A stretch of DNA of 38,946 nucleotides, taken from contig JAZSHF010000048.1 of the NCBI GenBank assembly GCA_045533115.1, positions 1 through 38,946 on the forward strand, in the 5' to 3' direction. Positions 7,931 through 15,790 of the stretch are shown here, one piece after another (position 1 is the first letter of the stretch; each line of letters starts with the position of its first letter). A program made the position numbers and the translations under genes. The stretch comes from Colimorpha_A sp045533115. Its GTDB lineage: Bacteria; Bacillota; Clostridia; Oscillospirales; CAG-272. The notes below the pieces were generated by a model. The model did no database searches. It worked only from the letters and a program-made list of their open reading frames with translations, and had not been told where the DNA came from.

Positions 7931-8662
7931 ATGACAAGAAAAATAGGCGAGACACTTCCCTTTTACTTCTTCTTATCACTGATCATTTTCATCTGCATTA
8001 TGCTTTTAAGAAGCGTATTCATTCCCTTTTCACCGCCTCTTGAGCAGCTTGAAACGTCTGTTCTTACAAGGCGCCGAATAGTTATTGATCCGGGTCACGG
8101 CGGAAAGGATGGCGGTGCTGTATCTGTCACGGGAAGCTACGAAGAGGAGCTTAACCTTGATATATCGTTATCCCTGCGCGAGATCCTTCACGTTCTCGGG
8201 TACGAGATCATTATGACGCGCGAGAGCGACATTGAGCTTACGCACGAAGACGGCGGAACGCGAAAGATGCAGGATCTTAAGGGGCGTCTCGAGATAGCCG
8301 AAAGACATACGGATGCCGTCTTTGTCAGCATTCATATGAATAAATTTCCCGAGTCAAGGTATAGCGGACTCCAGGTATATTATTCGCCGAACGACGCTCA
8401 CAGCTTTGATATCGCAAAATGCGTTCAGAATTTGGTTGTGGCTAATTTACAGTCAGATAATGACCGCAAAATTAAAAAAGCTGACAGCACCATTTTTCTT
8501 CTTCACAAGATTAAATCACCCGCAATACTCATAGAATGCGGGTTTCTGTCAAATATAAACGAGGCGGAGCTTCTCGATTCCGGCGAATACCGCAAAAAGC
8601 TTTCGTCGGTAATTGCGGCAGCAATCTCAAACTCTTTCGAAAGGCAAATATATGAAGACTAA
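7931..8662 (+). CDS. cwlD: N-acetylmuramoyl-L-alanine amidase, CwlD-like
   Basis: This is a zinc amidase of the Amidase_3 family, 243 residues. An N-terminal membrane anchor spans about residues 10-30. The catalytic domain shows VIDPGHGGKDGG (zinc His near 56), EEELNLD (zinc Glu near 72), SIHMN (zinc His near 136) and ILIECGFLSN (catalytic Glu near 201). The arrangement and size fit CwlD, which with PdaA makes the muramic-delta-lactam of spore cortex in spore formers. That would suggest sporulation ancestry, but a general cell-wall amidase cannot be excluded. The ATG at 7931 is chosen for the CGGAGG site; an in-frame ATG at 7916 lies upstream of that site. The 3' end overlaps radA by 11 bases. 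Confidence 0.82.
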   Translation: MTRKIGETLPFYFFLSLIIFICIMLLRSVFIPFSPPLEQLETSVLTRRRIVIDPGHGGKDGGAVSVTGSYEEELNLDISLSLREILHVLGYEIIMTRESDIELTHEDGGTRKMQDLKGRLEIAERHTDAVFVSIHMNKFPESRYSGLQVYYSPNDAHSFDIAKCVQNLVVANLQSDNDRKIKKADSTIFLLHKIKSPAILIECGFLSNINEAELLDSGEYRKKLSSVIAAAISNSFERQIYED

Positions 8663-10028
8663 AAGCGTATACGTCTGCACTGAATGCGGATATCAGAGCG
8701 CTAAATGGCTCGGCAAATGTCCCTCGTGCTCGGAGTGGAACACTCTTGAGGAGCAGGTCCTTTTTGACGAGAAAAAGTCAAAAGGCGTTTCTGCCCCGTA
8801 TAGCGGCAAAAGCTCTCCCGCTGTTCAGCTGAATAAGCTTGAAGCACCGGACTATATGAGAATCAAAACCGGCACCGACGAGCTTGACAGAGTTCTCGGC
8901 GGCGGTCTTGTAAGCGGCTCCGTCGTGCTGATTTCCGGTGAACCCGGCATTGGCAAATCGACGCTTCTTATGCAAATCTGCGGTTCGATTGCTGATGAGG
9001 GAAAGAAAATACTTTACGTTTCAGGTGAAGAATCACCGTCACAGCTGAAAATGAGAGCAAACCGTCTCGGTATCAATTCGGAAAATCTATATATTCAAAC
9101 CGAAACAAATCTTGACAAGATCGTTGAGGAGATTTCTCGTTTGAATCCCGATATTGTTATTGCCGATTCGGTACAGACAATTTATTCCGAGAGCTCCTCG
9201 TCATTACCGGGATCCGTTAATCAGGTAAAAGAAGCATCTACCTGTCTTATCGGTATTGCCAAAAACGAGGGTATCTCAATTTTCCTTGTAGGACACGTAA
9301 ATAAGGACGGCGGAATTGCGGGCCCTAAGGTTCTTGAGCATATGGTTGATGCGGTTATTCATTTTGAGGGCGAGCGCGATCACGCTTACAGAATAATACG
9401 TTCCGTTAAAAACCGTTTCGGCTCAACGAACGAGATCGGAGTATTTGAAATGACGTCCGAGGGACTCAACGAGGTTCCTAATCCCTCGGAGGCGCTTATG
9501 GCAGGACGACCGAAGAACGTGTCAGGTAACTGCGCCGTCTGCGTTATAGAGGGAACGCGTCCGATAATTGCCGAAATTCAGGCGCTTACCTCCAACACGG
9601 TTTTCCCTTCTCCTAAGAGAACCTCAAACGGCTTTGACTATAACCGCCTGTATCTGCTCCTTGCAGTTCTCGAAAAGCGTCTTGGTCTTCGCTTCTCGTC
9701 TCAGGACGCGTATATCAACGTAATCGGCGGTCTTCGCCTTTGCGATCCCGCAGCAGATCTTGCAACAGCCCTTTCACTCATTTCCTGTCTAAAGGACAAG
9801 CCTCTGCCGGATGACGTTATTGCTATCGGAGAGATTGGTCTTGCGGGTGAATGCCGTGCTGTTGCCGCAGCCGAGCAAAGAGTTCGTGAAGCGGAGCGCC
9901 TCGGCTTTTCAAGAGTAATACTTCCCGAGCGTAACGTCGGCAAGGGAAAGCTCGATCCATCTAAATTTACTATTAAGATAGAGCCTGTAAAGGGCATCTA
10001 TGACGCAATATCGGCGGTACTAAAATGA
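8652..10028 (+). CDS. radA: DNA repair protein RadA (Sms)
   Basis: RadA is a RecA-like ATPase/helicase that processes branched recombination intermediates. The 458-residue protein has an N-terminal C4 zinc finger (CTECG...CPSCSEW, Cys 9, 12, 23 and 26), a Walker A motif GEPGIGKST near residue 100, and the RadA-specific KNRFGSTNEIG motif near 257. A C-terminal Lon-protease-like domain follows (LAGECRAVAAAEQRVREAERLG). The ATG at 8652 is preceded by AAAGG and overlaps the end of cwlD. radC begins on its stop codon. The cwlD-radA-radC run suggests one transcript. Confidence 0.96.
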   Translation: MKTKSVYVCTECGYQSAKWLGKCPSCSEWNTLEEQVLFDEKKSKGVSAPYSGKSSPAVQLNKLEAPDYMRIKTGTDELDRVLGGGLVSGSVVLISGEPGIGKSTLLMQICGSIADEGKKILYVSGEESPSQLKMRANRLGINSENLYIQTETNLDKIVEEISRLNPDIVIADSVQTIYSESSSSLPGSVNQVKEASTCLIGIAKNEGISIFLVGHVNKDGGIAGPKVLEHMVDAVIHFEGERDHAYRIIRSVKNRFGSTNEIGVFEMTSEGLNEVPNPSEALMAGRPKNVSGNCAVCVIEGTRPIIAEIQALTSNTVFPSPKRTSNGFDYNRLYLLLAVLEKRLGLRFSSQDAYINVIGGLRLCDPAADLATALSLISCLKDKPLPDDVIAIGEIGLAGECRAVAAAEQRVREAERLGFSRVILPERNVGKGKLDPSKFTIKIEPVKGIYDAISAVLK

Positions 10029-10741
10029 ACAGCAATAGCCAAAAACCCGAAAATCCGCATAAATATCATCGCTCGCGCTTGCGCGAAAGATTTGTAAAGG
10101 AAGGTTTAAGATCGTTTCAGGACCACAACATTCTTGAGCTTCTTCTCTTTTATGCTATACCGCAAAAGGACACAAACGACCTTGCTCACGCTCTTCTTGA
10201 CAGATTCGGTTCCCTTGCCGCAGTATTTGACGCCGAGATCGGAGACCTGTGCAAGGTAAAGGGCATCGGTGAAAATGCGGCAACTCTTATCAAGATGATC
10301 CCTCAACTCGCCCGCGCGTACTTGATGGACAAGGAGACAAGATATGCTGATTTTTCCGATCTGCATAAGCTCGGCACTTATCTTGTCAATTACTTTATAG
10401 GCGAGAAAAACGAAAAGTTGATCGCGGTTCTCTTAAACAACCGATGCGAAATGATCGACATCATTACTGTAAGTACGGGTACTGTAAATCGAACCGAGGG
10501 ATCGGTCAGAAAAATAGCGGAAGCGGCGTTTTCACTCAACGCTTCGTCATTCGTTCTTGCGCATAATCATCCCGACGGTGACTGTATACCCTCTGCAGCC
10601 GACATCTCGTTGACTCGCAACTACTCTAAAATTTTCTCAGAGCTCGGACTTACGCTTGCCGAGCATATTGTAGTAGGCGGCGTATCTTATAAAGGTATTC
10701 TTACAGGTCAAATGTCAGGCGACGTTGATGCCTACATATAA
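10025..10741 (+). CDS. radC: RadC family JAB/MPN domain protein
   Basis: The 238-residue protein has the RadC (DUF2466) layout. An N-terminal helix-hairpin-helix region (ILELLLFYAIPQKDT, CKVKGIGENAATLIKM) is followed by a C-terminal JAMM/MPN domain with AHNHPDGDCIPSAADISLT, which provides the metal-binding His-x-His and Asp. The cellular role of RadC remains unclear despite its name. The ATG overlaps the radA stop in an ATGA arrangement, typical of translational coupling. Confidence 0.93.
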   Translation: MNSNSQKPENPHKYHRSRLRERFVKEGLRSFQDHNILELLLFYAIPQKDTNDLAHALLDRFGSLAAVFDAEIGDLCKVKGIGENAATLIKMIPQLARAYLMDKETRYADFSDLHKLGTYLVNYFIGEKNEKLIAVLLNNRCEMIDIITVSTGTVNRTEGSVRKIAEAAFSLNASSFVLAHNHPDGDCIPSAADISLTRNYSKIFSELGLTLAEHIVVGGVSYKGILTGQMSGDVDAYI

Positions 10742-10755
10742 AAACAGCTCCTTTA

Positions 10756-11018
10756 GTAGGTTGGGCTTAGGGATAAGCTCAACCTACAATGAAATCAATT
10801 TGCAGAGCAAATTGGTGAAATACGACTGACGTCGTATGAAATAGGCTCTGCCTATGATATATTTTCTTCGAAAATATTAAAGAAAAAAATGATCCGTTGC
10901 TCTGTAACGGATCATTTTTTACAATAATATGCCCTGTGGGCATATTTCATATTGCGTAAGCAATATTTCACATTTCCGTAAGGAAATATTTCGTATTACC
11001 GTCAGGTAATATTTCATT
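10756..11018. repeat. Array of short hairpins with ATGAAAT-type spacers
   Basis: Nearly the whole stretch is folded into small palindromes. They are GTAGGTTG-type 14 bp (10756-10787), CAATTTGC/GCAAATTG (10796-10814), ATACGAC/GTCGTAT (10820-10837), ATAGGC/GCCTAT (10841-10855), ATATTTTC/GAAAATAT (10859-10877), the terminator-like hairpin (10884-10920), AATATGCCC/GGGCATATT (10926-10946), ATATTGC/GCAATAT (10949-10966), ATTTCC/GGAAAT (10972-10987) and TATTACC/GGTAATA (10994-11011). Loops are 3-7 bases. Left of the central hairpin the spacers read like ATGAAAT (GTGAAAT, ATGAAAT); right of it they read as the complement, ATTTCAT or ATTTCAC. Stems differ in sequence but spacers are conserved. No protein is encoded here. 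Confidence 0.8.
10884..10920 (+). terminator. Terminator-like central hairpin downstream of radC
   Basis: A perfect 15-bp stem has the outer arm AAAAAATGATCCGTT and the return arm AACGGATCATTTTTT, with a 7-base loop. The A and T tracts make it work in either orientation. It probably ends the cwlD-radA-radC transcript and sits at the centre of the hairpin array. Confidence 0.8.
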
Positions 11019-11054
11019 GGGAGCTGCGGATATTCCTAACCGCAACTCCCTTTT
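11019..11054 (+). terminator. Second terminator-like hairpin before rimM
   Basis: GGGAG-c-TGCGG pairs with CCGCA-a-CTCCC (one C/A mismatch) across a 10-base loop and is followed by TTTT. It closes the hairpin-rich intergenic stretch. Confidence 0.65.
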
Positions 11055-11156
11055 CTGAGCTGTTTTTAGCTATCGCTCTTCTTCATTTAACATATTTGCA
11101 GCCATACACGACGACAGAAATGTTTACAGTTTATTCATAAACGATATTGCCGTAAG

Positions 11157-11165
11157 TGGTATAAT
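11157..11165 (+). promoter_or_regulatory. Extended -10 promoter of the rimM operon
   Basis: TGGTATAAT matches TGnTATAAT (hexamer 11160-11165), 30 bases before the rimM start. I see no convincing -35 hexamer at the usual distance. Confidence 0.5.
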
Positions 11166-11195
11166 AATTAAGAATATACACTTGGATGGAAACTA

Positions 11196-11714
11196 ATGAA
11201 GCAGTTTATCGAAATAGGTAAAATTATAAATACACACGGCGTAAGGGGTGCGGTTAAGGTTGAGCCCTGGTGTGATACTCCTTCCGTTCTTGCAAAAATG
11301 AAACGCGTATATTTTGCACCGATGATGAGCGGAGACAGCTTTTCAGAATTAACAGTTTTAGGTGGTTCGGTACAAAAGGACAAGGTACTTCTTACTCTTA
11401 ACGGCATTGATACCGTTGAAGCGGCTATTACTCTTAAAAACACGGTTATTTACGCTAACCGTGAGGATATTCCGATAAAGAAGGGGGCTTTCCTTATTGC
11501 CGACCTCATCGGGCTTGACGTGATCGACGCGAACAGCGGTCGTCTATATGGCAAGCTTGTTGACGTAATTCAGGGCGGAAGCGGTGATATTTACGATATC
11601 AAGACCGAAAACGGCAGCGCGCTTATGCCTGCCGTAAAGGAATTTGTTAAGGAAATAAAGCTTGACGAAGGGATCTTCGTTACGCCAATCAAGGGAATTT
11701 TCGATGAAGATTGA
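11196..11714 (+). CDS. rimM: Ribosome maturation factor RimM
   Basis: RimM helps 30S assembly around the 16S 3' domain and protein S19. The 172-residue protein opens with IGKIINTHGVRGAVKVEPW, the family signature. It has two beta domains, the second with ADLIGLDVID and a PRC-barrel-like end (GSALMPAVKEFVKEI). It overlaps trmD by 11 bases, the usual pairing. rpsP and rplS, commonly found around rimM-trmD, are not adjacent here. The ribosome binding site is weak (GGATGG). Confidence 0.95.
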   Translation: MKQFIEIGKIINTHGVRGAVKVEPWCDTPSVLAKMKRVYFAPMMSGDSFSELTVLGGSVQKDKVLLTLNGIDTVEAAITLKNTVIYANREDIPIKKGAFLIADLIGLDVIDANSGRLYGKLVDVIQGGSGDIYDIKTENGSALMPAVKEFVKEIKLDEGIFVTPIKGIFDED

Positions 11715-12384
11715 TATTTTTACTCTCTTCCCCGATATGATTGAAGCTGTACTTAACGAAAGCATTATCGGACGTGCTGTTAACGCGGGGATCTTAACGA
11801 TCAACGCTCACAACATCCGCGACTATTCAACCGACAAGCACCGACGCGTTGATGACACTCCATACGGCGGCGGAATGGGAATGCTTATGGCTGCGCCCCC
11901 AATTTATGCATGTTATAAAGCGGTTGCAGAAGAGATATCGGGTGATGCAAAAACAAAAGTTGTTTATATGTCGCCGCAAGGTAAGGTTTTGACGCAAGGC
12001 AAGGCGAAGGAGCTTTCCGAGCTTGATAACCTCATAATTCTCTGCGGTCACTACGAGGGCGTTGACGAAAGAATTATCGAAACTATAGTTGACGAGGAGA
12101 TTTCGGTCGGCGACTACGTTCTCACCGGCGGTGAGCTACCCGCCTGCATTCTCGTTGATGCTGTTTCCCGCCTTATACCCGGCGTACTATCAGACAGCGA
12201 GTGTTACGAAATCGAAAGCATTTCCTGCGGTATGCTTGAATATCCGCAATATACCCGCCCTATCGTTTTCGAGGGCAAAGAGGTTCCATCTGTTCTTCAA
12301 GGCGGTAACCATAAAGAGATCGATAAATGGCGCTACAAGCAAGCCGTCGAACGAACGAGGAAGAAGCGTCCCGATCTTATTTAA
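11704..12384 (+). CDS. trmD: tRNA (guanine37-N1)-methyltransferase TrmD
   Basis: TrmD makes m1G37 in tRNAs reading CNN-type codons and prevents frameshifting. The 226-residue SPOUT enzyme shows YGGGMGMLM, LCGHYEGVDERI, and the trefoil-knot SAM site SVGDYVLTGGELPA with DAVSRLIPGVL. The ATG at 11704 (MKIDIFTLFP) lies within the end of rimM, with AAGGGA upstream. The next gene starts 23 bases after its stop behind a strong ribosome binding site, so transcription probably continues. Confidence 0.96.
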   Translation: MKIDIFTLFPDMIEAVLNESIIGRAVNAGILTINAHNIRDYSTDKHRRVDDTPYGGGMGMLMAAPPIYACYKAVAEEISGDAKTKVVYMSPQGKVLTQGKAKELSELDNLIILCGHYEGVDERIIETIVDEEISVGDYVLTGGELPACILVDAVSRLIPGVLSDSECYEIESISCGMLEYPQYTRPIVFEGKEVPSVLQGGNHKEIDKWRYKQAVERTRKKRPDLI

Positions 12385-12407
12385 CATTCTACGAAAGGAG
12401 CCCGTTT

Positions 12408-14333
12408 ATGAATAAGAACAAGAGTGCTAACAAAAAAAGCTCAATTTTTTCCGGTCTTGCGCGTTTTTCAGAATTTATATATTCGAAAATGCCCGGAAGC
12501 CTCAGCGCCAGGCTCTTAACAGAAAAAAACACGCACCGTAGCGGACTTTTTTCAAAACTCATTTCTAAGCTTAGCTTTAGGAAGCGTGTATCCATCCCCG
12601 TTAAGCGTTATATCTCAAAAAGCTTCGATAACAGCTTTATTCTCGGATATCTGAAGGCTCTTATCAATAAGATTCCGTCAATACAGCTTAAATGTGTAGG
12701 CTTCTTCTATTTTTCGTTCGGGCTTTTCTGCACGATAGTTCATCTTGTTAAAACCGACGTTTTAATGGGCGGTGCGGCTAATATTTCGTTATACCTCAGT
12801 GTTGGAGCTTGCGTCGTCGGCGGAATATTCTGCGGATCACAAAAGAGTTGCTATTCAGCGTTTTCTGAAAGCAGGATTCTATCGGCAATTTTCTTCGGAT
12901 TCCTCAATATCAAAAGAAACGATTCATATTTACGCAAGGAGCCGATAGGCCGTCCGACATACTTTATGATAGCGGGTGTGGTCACCGGTGTGCTCGGTCT
13001 ACTAACTTCCGTTCAGCTCATACTGCTCCTCTTCCCCGCCATACTTGCCATTTACGCGTTATTCGCTTTTCCCGAAAGCGGAGCGGTTGCTCTCTTCCTT
13101 GCTATTCCGTTTCTTAATTACGAGCATCTCGCGGTCTTCAGCGCCCTCATAACTCTTTCGTGGTTTATAAAGCTTTTGCGCGGCAAGAGGATCCTTAAGT
13201 TCACGTCGATCGACCTAACCGTACTTGCTTTTGCCGTTACCCTCTTCTTTGGCGGAGTAATATCAGTCTCCACAAAAGAAAGCAATGAACTTTCACACAC
13301 TCTCCTTGCAATGCTCGGCGGTTATTTTGCAGTGTCTAATCTACTTCGCACTACACAGTGGATCAAAAAATGCGGAGTAGCTCTTATAACCTCCTTCTCG
13401 GTTTCTCTCATTGCAGGTGCTGTCGGTGAAGCGGTACGACTGCTCCCCGGGTCAAGAGTCGATATCTTCAGCGATATCTTCTCCGATTCGGTGCTTCTCT
13501 TTATGAGCATAAATCCCGTAATTATCCACATGGCAGTTGCCGTCGTCCCGATTATGATGCTTCGCGCTCTTGCAGACAAAAACGCAGCCAAGACCGCTTG
13601 GTCAGTATGCGCTGTTATTCTGTCGCTTGCTTCCCTGTTTGTTTGCAGATCACGAAGCGGAACATTTGCAGTTGTTATAGGGCTTGTGATTCTCTTAATG
13701 CTCGTGTCGAAAAAGTCACTTTCCTATATCATCCCTGCTATTATAATAATACCCCTTGTCATTGCACTGATGCCCTCTCCTATAACGGATGCTGTTGATA
13801 GGCTCTTCTCCTTCGACGGAGCAATAGCTTCATACAGGCAGAACGTAAACTACACTACCAACAAGATCATATCCGATTCTTTATTCGGCGGTATAGGTCT
13901 CGGAGAGAGTGCATTTACCAAGATCGTCCCGCTATATACGAATGACATCTCCCTTCAGATCACCCATGCGTCTGATCTGTATTCTCAGATCACAGTTTCG
14001 CTCGGGCTTACGGGACTCGTTATATTCCTTATATTCGTCGTACAGCTTTTTAGACGATATTTTTCTTACATTGTCAAGAGTCAAAGTGACGATCAGGATA
14101 TTAAGATTTCGGTGATTTCGACGTTTGCCGGACTGTCTGCGCTTCTCGTTATGGGACTTATTGATTACATCTGGCTATCGCCGTCCGTTTTTCTTTTGTT
14201 TTGGCTGATCGCCGCACTATTCTCTGCATCTGTCAAAACTGCTGAGGCTGACAGATATATCCCCCATTCCGACGAGCCGACACTCGAAATCGACTGCAAA
14301 ACACTTAATCATTTTTCTAAACGAAAAGGATAA
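12408..14333 (+). CDS. O-antigen ligase/polymerase-like polytopic membrane protein
   Basis: The 641-residue protein starts with about 100 basic, Ser/Lys-rich cytoplasmic residues, followed by a dozen or so hydrophobic segments. The central RSRSGTFAVVIGLVILL segment, after CRSRSG, resembles the conserved region of the Wzy_C O-antigen ligase/polymerase family. A long exposed loop follows (about residues 465-535, FSFDGAIASYRQNVN to SLQITHASDLY), as is usual for these enzymes. A role in polymerising or transferring a lipid-linked glycan to the envelope is inferred. The start has AAAGGAG eight bases upstream. Two DUF4330-like proteins follow directly and probably belong to the same function. No glycosyltransferases are adjacent. 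Confidence 0.75.
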   Translation: MNKNKSANKKSSIFSGLARFSEFIYSKMPGSLSARLLTEKNTHRSGLFSKLISKLSFRKRVSIPVKRYISKSFDNSFILGYLKALINKIPSIQLKCVGFFYFSFGLFCTIVHLVKTDVLMGGAANISLYLSVGACVVGGIFCGSQKSCYSAFSESRILSAIFFGFLNIKRNDSYLRKEPIGRPTYFMIAGVVTGVLGLLTSVQLILLLFPAILAIYALFAFPESGAVALFLAIPFLNYEHLAVFSALITLSWFIKLLRGKRILKFTSIDLTVLAFAVTLFFGGVISVSTKESNELSHTLLAMLGGYFAVSNLLRTTQWIKKCGVALITSFSVSLIAGAVGEAVRLLPGSRVDIFSDIFSDSVLLFMSINPVIIHMAVAVVPIMMLRALADKNAAKTAWSVCAVILSLASLFVCRSRSGTFAVVIGLVILLMLVSKKSLSYIIPAIIIIPLVIALMPSPITDAVDRLFSFDGAIASYRQNVNYTTNKIISDSLFGGIGLGESAFTKIVPLYTNDISLQITHASDLYSQITVSLGLTGLVIFLIFVVQLFRRYFSYIVKSQSDDQDIKISVISTFAGLSALLVMGLIDYIWLSPSVFLLFWLIAALFSASVKTAEADRYIPHSDEPTLEIDCKTLNHFSKRKG

Positions 14334-14339
14334 TACAAA

Positions 14340-14837
14340 ATGAACGTTGCTCCAAAGAAAAAGAAGATAAGCTTCAATATAATTGACGTGCTTCTCGTCG
14401 TTATTGCTCTATCGGCTATCTCTGTTCTCGTTTTCGTATTCAACAGCAAGGATATAGTAAAGCCAAAAGGAAATGCAAGCGTTAAAATTGAGTATACCGT
14501 AACACTCTCTCCCGTTCGCGAGGAGTATATCAATCTCATTAAGATAGGCGACAAGGTAATCAACACCGCTGTTATGGAAGACTGCGGCGAGGTCGTCAGC
14601 GTTTCAAATTCAAATTATAATTACGTCGGTGTAAATTACGAAACGGGTGAATCGGTATCGACACCATACCCCGGAATGAAGACCATGCTGATAAAAATCA
14701 GAGCTGCTGCTACAAAGACAGCATACGGCTATTCCGTCAATGGCTTTGATATCGTTATAGGTGAAAACGTATCGATCAGAGTGCCTGACTTCACAGGCAC
14801 GGGTATTTGTACGTCTGTTTCCGAGATAGGCAAGTAA
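14340..14837 (+). CDS. DUF4330-like single-pass membrane protein (first copy)
   Basis: The 165-residue protein has a basic N-terminus (PKKKKISFNIIDVLL), one transmembrane segment (about residues 14-34) and an extracytoplasmic beta-rich domain of about 125 residues. The layout and the FNIIDVLLVVIAL start match DUF4330, whose function is unknown. It lies six bases after the O-antigen-ligase-like gene, and a paralogous gene follows 15 bases later. The pair probably forms an accessory part of the ligase system. Confidence 0.65.
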   Translation: MNVAPKKKKISFNIIDVLLVVIALSAISVLVFVFNSKDIVKPKGNASVKIEYTVTLSPVREEYINLIKIGDKVINTAVMEDCGEVVSVSNSNYNYVGVNYETGESVSTPYPGMKTMLIKIRAAATKTAYGYSVNGFDIVIGENVSIRVPDFTGTGICTSVSEIGK

Positions 14838-14852
14838 GACGGAGGTGATGTT

Positions 14853-15344
14853 ATGAGTAAAAAACCAAATTCGGAAAAGAAATTTACATTTTCCGTCATT
14901 GATTTCGCTGTAATAGTGATCGTTCTCGCACTTTTCGTCGGTGTAATAGCAAGATATGATGTCGTTGACAGACTCTTTTCAAAAACCTCGCTGAAAAATG
15001 CAAAGGTTACATTCGTTGCCGAGGCGATCACGCCTGAGGAAGCTGCGGCATTTACCGAAAACAATAAATTCTATACGGATGGTGACGTGTTCGGCACTTT
15101 GACCGCGGTTTCAGAACCCGCAAAAGCGCTTATGTACCGCGAGAACTCGGTGGGAGAACTCGTCGCATACGAGCACGATACGCTTCTCGACGTTCGTGGA
15201 AGCTTTACCTGTAAGGTAATGGATTCCAAAAGCGGATACCTACTCGGCGGTAACAGATACATCGCCGCGGGCTCTGTTTTTACCGTCCGCGCTAACGGGG
15301 TAGCCGTAAAAATCACGGTCATATCAGTAGAAGAGCTTGATTAA
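14853..15344 (+). CDS. DUF4330-like single-pass membrane protein (second copy)
   Basis: The 163-residue protein has the same plan as its upstream neighbour: a basic start, FTFSVIDFAVIVIVLALF as the membrane segment, then an extracytoplasmic domain. The shared FSVID/FNIID opening suggests duplication followed by strong divergence. GGAGGTGATG precedes the ATG. It is the last gene of the rimM-trmD run; the next gene has its own promoter. Confidence 0.65.
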   Translation: MSKKPNSEKKFTFSVIDFAVIVIVLALFVGVIARYDVVDRLFSKTSLKNAKVTFVAEAITPEEAAAFTENNKFYTDGDVFGTLTAVSEPAKALMYRENSVGELVAYEHDTLLDVRGSFTCKVMDSKSGYLLGGNRYIAAGSVFTVRANGVAVKITVISVEELD

Positions 15345-15386
15345 AGGTGTTTTTTTACAAAAATGCGAAAAATAATTCAAAAACTA

Positions 15387-15415
15387 TTGATTTTATTATA
15401 AAAACTTGTTATAAT
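15387..15415 (+). promoter_or_regulatory. Promoter of the HPr gene
   Basis: TTGATT (15387-15392), a 17-base spacer and TATAAT (15410-15415), with TGT before the -10 (extended). It lies about 40 bases before the HPr start in an AT-rich intergenic region. Confidence 0.8.
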
Positions 15416-15454
15416 ACTAAAAGTTAATTAGAATTTTCTGACAGGAGCACTAAA

Positions 15455-15718
15455 ATGATCACTCGCGATGTTACAATACAGAATAACGTAGGTCTCCACG
15501 CAAGACCCGCAACTTTCTTTATACAGAAAGCAAATTCTTATAAATCAACCATTTGGGTTGAAAAGGATGACCGCCGCGTTAATGCAAAATCGCTTCTCGG
15601 TGTTCTTTCGCTCGGCATAATCAAAGGTATGACCGTTACCCTCATAGCTGATGGAGCTGACGAAAACGAAGCTCTCGACGGACTCTCAGAGCTTATTACT
15701 ACCGGCTTCGAGGGCTGA
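15455..15718 (+). CDS. ptsH: HPr family phosphocarrier protein
   Basis: The 87-residue protein shows GLHARPA with the His phosphorylated by enzyme I near residue 15. NAKSLLGVLSLGI holds the regulatory Ser near residue 46 that HPr kinase uses for carbon catabolite control. With the His intact it is HPr rather than Crh. It has its own promoter and terminator, and no ptsI or sugar permease is adjacent. A regulatory rather than sugar-transport role is possible if no enzyme I exists in the genome. Confidence 0.93.
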   Translation: MITRDVTIQNNVGLHARPATFFIQKANSYKSTIWVEKDDRRVNAKSLLGVLSLGIIKGMTVTLIADGADENEALDGLSELITTGFEG

Positions 15719-15737
15719 TACTAATTATAAGAACGTT

Positions 15738-15770
15738 GGCAGACAGCATATCGAGGCGTGTCTGCCTTTT
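15738..15770 (+). terminator. Terminator after HPr
   Basis: GGCAGACA / TGTCTGCC stem (15738-15745 and 15759-15766) followed by TTTT. It separates HPr from uvrC. Confidence 0.65.
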
Positions 15771-15790
15771 CTACTTTATGGGAGGATGGA

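Noticed and set aside
10756..11018. Hairpin array as a CRISPR array or attI/attC integron cassette region
   Set aside because: Stems differ from unit to unit and only spacers of about 3-7 bases are conserved, so there are no identical repeats with long unique spacers. No cas or integrase gene and no attC core sites are present.
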